NCBI GenBank assembly: GCA_033239525.1
Contig: BSYO01000014.1
Location: forward strand, 12,446,021 to 12,510,020
DNA from: Nepenthes gracilis
Taxonomy: Eukaryota > Streptophyta > Magnoliopsida > Caryophyllales > Nepenthaceae
DNA length: 64,000 nucleotides
Direction of reading: 5' to 3'
Below the pieces are notes generated by a model. That model saw only the letters and a program-made list of their open reading frames with translations, did not search any database and was not told the DNA's origin. Every line of letters starts with the position of its first letter. Position 1 is the first letter of the stretch. Below are positions 59,673-64,000 of the stretch, one piece after another. Position numbers and translations under genes: made by a program.

Positions 59673-60215
59673 ATGAGGACTAAAGAGTTAATAGCAATTA
59701 TATCATTCTTTTCTTAACTTGATTACGTTCAACCGAGATATTAAAAGATTTATCGAGAGTGAATCCCGCCATCATCCACTTGTTTCTTGGTTATCGTCGT
59801 AGGATTTAGATTCAAAGAAATAAGATCGCACTTTAACTCGACTATTAATATTAAGTAAAGCTCATCATTACTTATAATTTTCTATTTATCGAGGACTAAA
59901 AGAGTTAATAGCAATTATATCATTCTTTTCTTAACTTGATTACGTTCTGATGAAGATATTAAAAAGATTTATCGAGAGAGTGAATCCCGCCATCATCCTG
60001 GCATTTCTTACTTATCGCGTCGTAGGATTTAGATTAAAGAATAAAGATGGGACCACTTTAATTCGACCTACTGTTGGAATATTAAGTGGCTCATCAATTC
60101 GTTCAATAATTCGAATCTAGAAACACATCAGGACTAAAGAGTTAATAGCAATTATATCATTCTTTTCTTAACTTGATTACGTTCTGATGAAGATATTAAA
60201 AAGATTTATCGAGAT
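59525..60215. repeat. Tandem triplication at the end of element C
   Basis: Three units start at AATCCCGCCATCATC (59526, 59761, 59983 approximately), with lengths of about 235, 222 and 233 bp. Each combines the last part of the C LTR with the former flank. GTTAATAGCAATTATATCAT and CTTTTCTTAACTTGATTACG are identical in all three. The middle unit has several short deletions. Confidence 0.8.
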
Positions 60216-60632
60216 TTTTTACTTGTTTATTTGACACACGCATAATCTCAGTTTGAATGTTCCTTGAGTTGAGCACTTTCTTGAATTTTCTTTAAACCTT
60301 GATTCAAATACGGAACAATTTTTATTTTTAATTCGCAAATTGATGTGTAGCCATTGGTATTCTAGGAAAACAAAAAATCACACAAAGCAAAAGGAATAAA
60401 AGTTTCATTTTCGCTTGCTGTTTAATATCGGAAAAGTGGTATGTGCACGACCGGGGAACGGCCTTGCGTAGACCTGCCGCTCGAATATTCTGCATCTCCT
60501 CTCCCGTGGGGAATCGCAATCAGTTCAGTAGTTTATTTATCGTCACAAACTACTCGGAAGAATACTCAACTGACTCGATCCACACACGCACGCTCTCACT
60601 GTCTCTCTCTCGTGATTTCAGCCAACTCATCA
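60216..60632 (+). promoter_or_regulatory. Promoter and leader of the phosphoglycerate-mutase-like gene
   Basis: There is no clear TATA box. A pyrimidine-rich stretch (60590-60612, CTCTCACTGTCTCTCTCTCG) just before ATG 60633 is typical of plant 5' leaders. An in-frame ATG at 60441 leaves the frame open to 60633, so a 64-residue N-terminal extension is formally possible. The triplicated retrotransposon end lies about 420 bp upstream of the start. Confidence 0.45.
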
Positions 60633-63600
60633 ATGGCCGAGACTAATTTCAGGTCACATCTATGTATTGTGTGGAATAAAACCTAATTCTATCTTCTCTC
60701 TTCCTCCTTATGTACTTTTTGGAATTAAGCGTAATTTGTCGAAATTTCCGGGTTTATAATTTGGGTTGTGGTAGACAGACTTCTCCAATTCGGGAAGAGA
60801 GGGAGACGGAGAGACGTGTGTTTTGAAGAAAAGTTTGTTGTTCAATTTTATTTTTTATTTTTTTTTTTGGTTTTATTATGATTGAATTGAAATGCTTGAC
60901 TGTGGGTTATCTTGCACAAGGGTTTCGCTGAAATCTGTTCGAAATGGTAATGACAATGGCAGCTGTACGGATCCATCTTACACGGAGATTATTTTAGTGC
61001 GTCATGGTGAGACGGAGTGGAATGCTCTTGGGAAATTACAGGTCTGTACTCCCTTTGAATGTCGTTATAGTGTTAGTCCTTATTTTTACTTATGGTGTCT
61101 ATTACAGTAAGCTATGCCTTTTCAAGGAGCCAATTTATCCTAAAACTTAACCTGTTAGTGGAAGTTTATTTTATGGTCCGTATTCCGCTCATGTGAATTG
61201 GATTTGAGCTATATGATCAAAAGGCTCTAATAACATGTATTAGATAAAAGCCCATTAATGATTTTATAGATGCATGATGTATTTGCTGCATTGTATAATT
61301 TTTGATCATGTTAAATCCAAATACACTAAAAGCATGAAGATATAGTGTCAACAAGAACCCTCTACTCACATATATTCAAGAAACCCCCAAATAATATCTT
61401 CATACAAAACTATCTTGAAGCATTTTGCGTTTATAAAATTTCTGTAGTATAGTTTATCTTGAAAAATTCAATTGAGGGTGGGGGTTCAATTTGACCTTTT
61501 TTCATTTGCCTTCTCTTTCTCCTTGTGGACGAAGTCCAATTAAATGAAAGCACTTCTATAATAACTAATGTGAAAGAAGTATGTCATGACTTGGAATGAT
61601 GACATTTCTTTTGTTTTTTTTTTTGGAAAAGACTTCTTTTATGTAAGCCCTCTTGAATGTACTATTGCGTTGTTCTTGAACTAGAGCAACTTAGGAACCC
61701 ATATTGATGGGGCAATATCAATATGAGGATTGGAAGCGTATTTGGCTTTATATTTTTTCTTCCACCATCATGGCAGATTTTATTTAATGATGACAAATCT
61801 CCCCTTGTCATCAAGTACCAAGGTTCGAAGCAAACTTGGGTCCATAACCATACTCGCAAAGATCATAGACCAGGTTAGCCTCTATGTGCAGCAGGAGGAA
61901 TCAAACTGATGACACAGACCCAACCTTACCGGCTAAATCTTCCCTGCCAACTGTGCTAACATATGTTGGTTTTTTCTATTCCACCTTCTTGCTAGATTTA
62001 GTTTAGGTCAAACTCAAGTTATATAGAATTTAGGAATGTGCAAAAAGGACATTCTTATAATGCAACATCTCTCTACAATGTTGGATTACCTTATCTAGAA
62101 GAAGATGTACTAGTATTTCTTCTGTTGCTTTGGAAATTCCGAGTGATAACTTAGTTAGGTATAACAGAAATATTTTATTTTTATTCTATCACTGAGTTGT
62201 GTATATGATTAACTAGTTTGTGTACGGGTAGTTTGCATACTTGCTACTTGGAATACTTCTTGATTAGTATTTTGAAATGTGCAGGTTTAAATCCTACATC
62301 TATAGGATTGCAACGTATTAGGTAACTCTTTAGGGTGTCTCATTTTCCTTTGAGGCAATTCATACAAAAAATGGACGTGTCTGACACATTTCTCCTGTTC
62401 TTACTGTCTGTGAAACCTGATCCATATCATTATGTTGGAACATTGTTATCTTGTCACCTCTTGTATCCTGCATGATTTTTTTTTTTTACTTTGTAACAGG
62501 GACAGTTGGATGTTGACTTAAATGATGTTGGCAGACAGCAAGCTGCTGCAGTAAGTTCAGATCAATATGAAACTGGTCTTCTCTTTGCCCCCTTGATGCC
62601 TTATACAATAATCTTTTCTGGCAGGTTGCCGTCAGGCTATCAAAGGAACCCAATATTTCTGTTGTCTACTCCTCTGATTTGAAGAGAGCTCTTGAGACAG
62701 CAGAGATAATAGCAGCCAGATGTGGTGGGCTTCAGGTAAGCTGTTCAATCAATAGCACGAATTGGGAAACTTGGATTGGGGTTGACAGCAACTTTGACTT
62801 TAATTCACTAATTCGTTGGGAACTGGGAAGATCTCCTCCATGGCATCATATAACTGAACATGAAGGGGAATTTGGTGGGTGTAGCAACTACTTTAGAAAA
62901 TAATAAGAAAGTACATAAAATGCCTTCTTATTTTACTTTCGGTATGATACACATGATTCCTCTTAGAATTGTAATCCAATACACAATAGGTTCTGTTAAG
63001 CTAGTTATGAAAGAAGGTGAGATGATATTGGGAAGTTACGCATTTAGACTCTTTTACACACGCAGATGCGTCACGTTGTGAACCCCAATAGCAAATAGTT
63101 GTGCCATTGGTACCATATCAGTTACTTCTCAATACGATTTATTTCAAATTCCTTAAAAATTTCATATATTGAATATGCCTCTGGTATTTTCTCTGAATTT
63201 GCACTTGCAGTACATATTCCTTCTAAGTGGAGAGAAAATAAATCATGATAATAAAGACGTATTCTCCACTATAATGTCTGAATATATACTTCTATTTTTT
63301 CTTGAACTGGAATAATAATGTAGATAATTAGTCAGATATATACTTATCCTGAAATGGGGGAGTGTTTTGAAGAGTTTAGAGAGAAACACTGAAAAATCAG
63401 TTTTTATTGTATAAAGAGTTGAGACATATTAACTTGACCTCATGTATATGATAGAAGTAATGCCAATGAAAAATGTAGTTGGGGGAGCCAAGTAATGAAG
63501 AAAATAATTGAACAGAGACTTTTGCATTATAAAAGAGGTGTTCTTATGAATAACATCATATAGAAGAAGACTCCATCATGAAAATTTTAATTCCAGAGGC

Positions 63601-63822
63601 TAGTTGTGGTGTAATTTTCTATATTATGAAGTGGTTTTCACTTGTGTTAATATATCTCCTAGTTCTTATTCACTTCAACTACAGGTCGTTAGAGATCAAG
63701 ACCTGCGGGAAAGACATTTGGGGGATCTTCAAGGACTCGTATATCAGCCTCAAGAGTTAATCAGACTCAAACCTGAAGTTTATCGAGCATTTATATCTCA
63801 CAAAATGGACCAAACAATTCCA
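60633..63822 (+). CDS. Phosphoglycerate-mutase-like histidine phosphatase, 5' exons (partial)
   Basis: Five exons: 60633-60652, 60921-61041, 62500-62550, 62625-62735, 63685-63822. All introns are GT-AG and all junctions keep frame (intron 1 splits an Arg codon; the others are phase 0). They encode 147 residues; the gene continues beyond the window. Motifs: LVRHGETEWN with the phospho-accepting His35 (exon 2), GQLDVDLNDVGRQQA (exon 3), VYSSDLKRALETAEIIAARC with Arg85 (exon 4), and LRERHLGDLQG with the acid/base-type Glu110 (exon 5). The second catalytic His motif and the GGGES-type segment expected after TIP lie outside. The family transfers or removes phosphate on small metabolites via a phosphohistidine. 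It resembles plant phosphoglycerate mutase-like protein 4 (Arabidopsis At3g50520 type, from memory), whose substrate is not settled. Exon 1 is the least certain, with a weak donor GTCACA; ATG 60892 is an alternative start. Confidence 0.8.
61042..62499 (+). other. Intron 2 of the phosphoglycerate-mutase-like gene
   Basis: Donor CAG|GTCTGT, acceptor GTAACAG after a T-run. 1458 bp, AT-rich, no open exon-like frame. A stretch at 61755-61965 is less AT-rich and contains GGTTCGAA, which may be a short retroposon trace. Confidence 0.65.
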
Positions 63823-64000
63823 GTATGCCTGCCTCCTTGTTCTGGGGTCTGGTCCAGTTCATTTTTGCTGGCACAATCTATGATTAGCATTGAAAGCTTG
63901 TGATTGGGATTAAAAAATAGATGAATGTCTTGCCCAAACTTTGCCTATTGCATATTTCTCCTGTCATGCAAACATGGATTATTTTTGTTTTGCCTGGATT
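63823..64000 (+). other. Start of intron 5
   Basis: It begins GTATGC after the exon 5 end at 63822 and is open to the window edge. The next exon was not reached. Confidence 0.6.

Noticed and set aside
61755..61965. SINE-like stretch in intron 2 of the phosphoglycerate-mutase-like gene
   Set aside because: A GGTTCGAA word resembles a tRNA B-box, but no A-box at proper spacing, no poly-A tail and no target duplication could be seen.
1..64000. tRNA, rRNA, CRISPR or bacterial operon features
   Set aside because: Scanned by eye; none was found, and gene structure and repeats are those of a plant nuclear genome.

Overview
The window is nuclear DNA of a flowering plant, most likely a eudicot. The evidence is an AT-rich background with GT-AG introns, a phosphoglycerate-mutase-like gene of plant type at the right end, and many nested, decayed Ty3/gypsy LTR retrotransposons. 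Nothing prokaryotic and no rRNA, tRNA or CRISPR locus was seen. Only two loci look like host genes. One is a predicted two-exon gene for a 55-residue cysteine-rich peptide (19007-19267, +). The other is the 5' part of a histidine-phosphatase/phosphoglycerate-mutase-like gene (60633-63822, +), which runs off the window.

Layout. 1-1566 is AT-rich spacer. 1567-15801 is a GC-rich block of Tat-lineage gypsy sequence. The remains of element A (LTR, primer-binding site, gag, start of protease) are fused inside the protease to a more complete element B (LTR, gag, protease, RT, RNase H, second 'archaeal-type' RNase H, integrase, 3' untranslated repeats, an antisense gene with its own promoter-like sequence, 3' LTR). 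16640-18900 holds two probable solo LTRs. The cysteine-rich mini-gene follows at once. 19.3-28 kb is AT-rich, with LTR pieces of a Del/Tekay-like family, microsatellites and an inverted pair of LTR-like segments.

28.6-34.2 kb is a minus-strand Del/Tekay-like element that keeps protease, RT, RNase H and integrase remnants. 37.45-44.1 kb holds two more plus-strand relatives, X and Y, with large LTRs and tiny internal regions. A MITE-like inverted-repeat element lies at 44576-44940, and a minus-strand LTR at about 45.2-47.6 kb. 47.9-59.7 kb is a third Tat-like element, C. It is internally deleted, its LTRs carry 50-bp tandem repeats and its 3' region carries tandem arrays. It is split at 50919/56989 by a nested Del/Tekay-like element Z with a 5-bp near-identical target duplication. 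59.5-60.2 kb is a tandem triplication that overlaps the end of C and comes within about 400 bp of the phosphoglycerate-mutase-like start codon.

How it fits together. All gag/pol reading frames contain stops and frameshifts, so none of these elements looks autonomous. The most interesting structures are: the antisense gene of element B, with TATA and G-box motifs; a consensus splice donor plus a downstream sequence block conserved after the pol stop in two otherwise diverged Tat elements (B and C); the tandem arrays in Tat LTRs and 3' regions; and the cysteine-rich mini-gene. Coordinates of most LTR edges are by-eye estimates.
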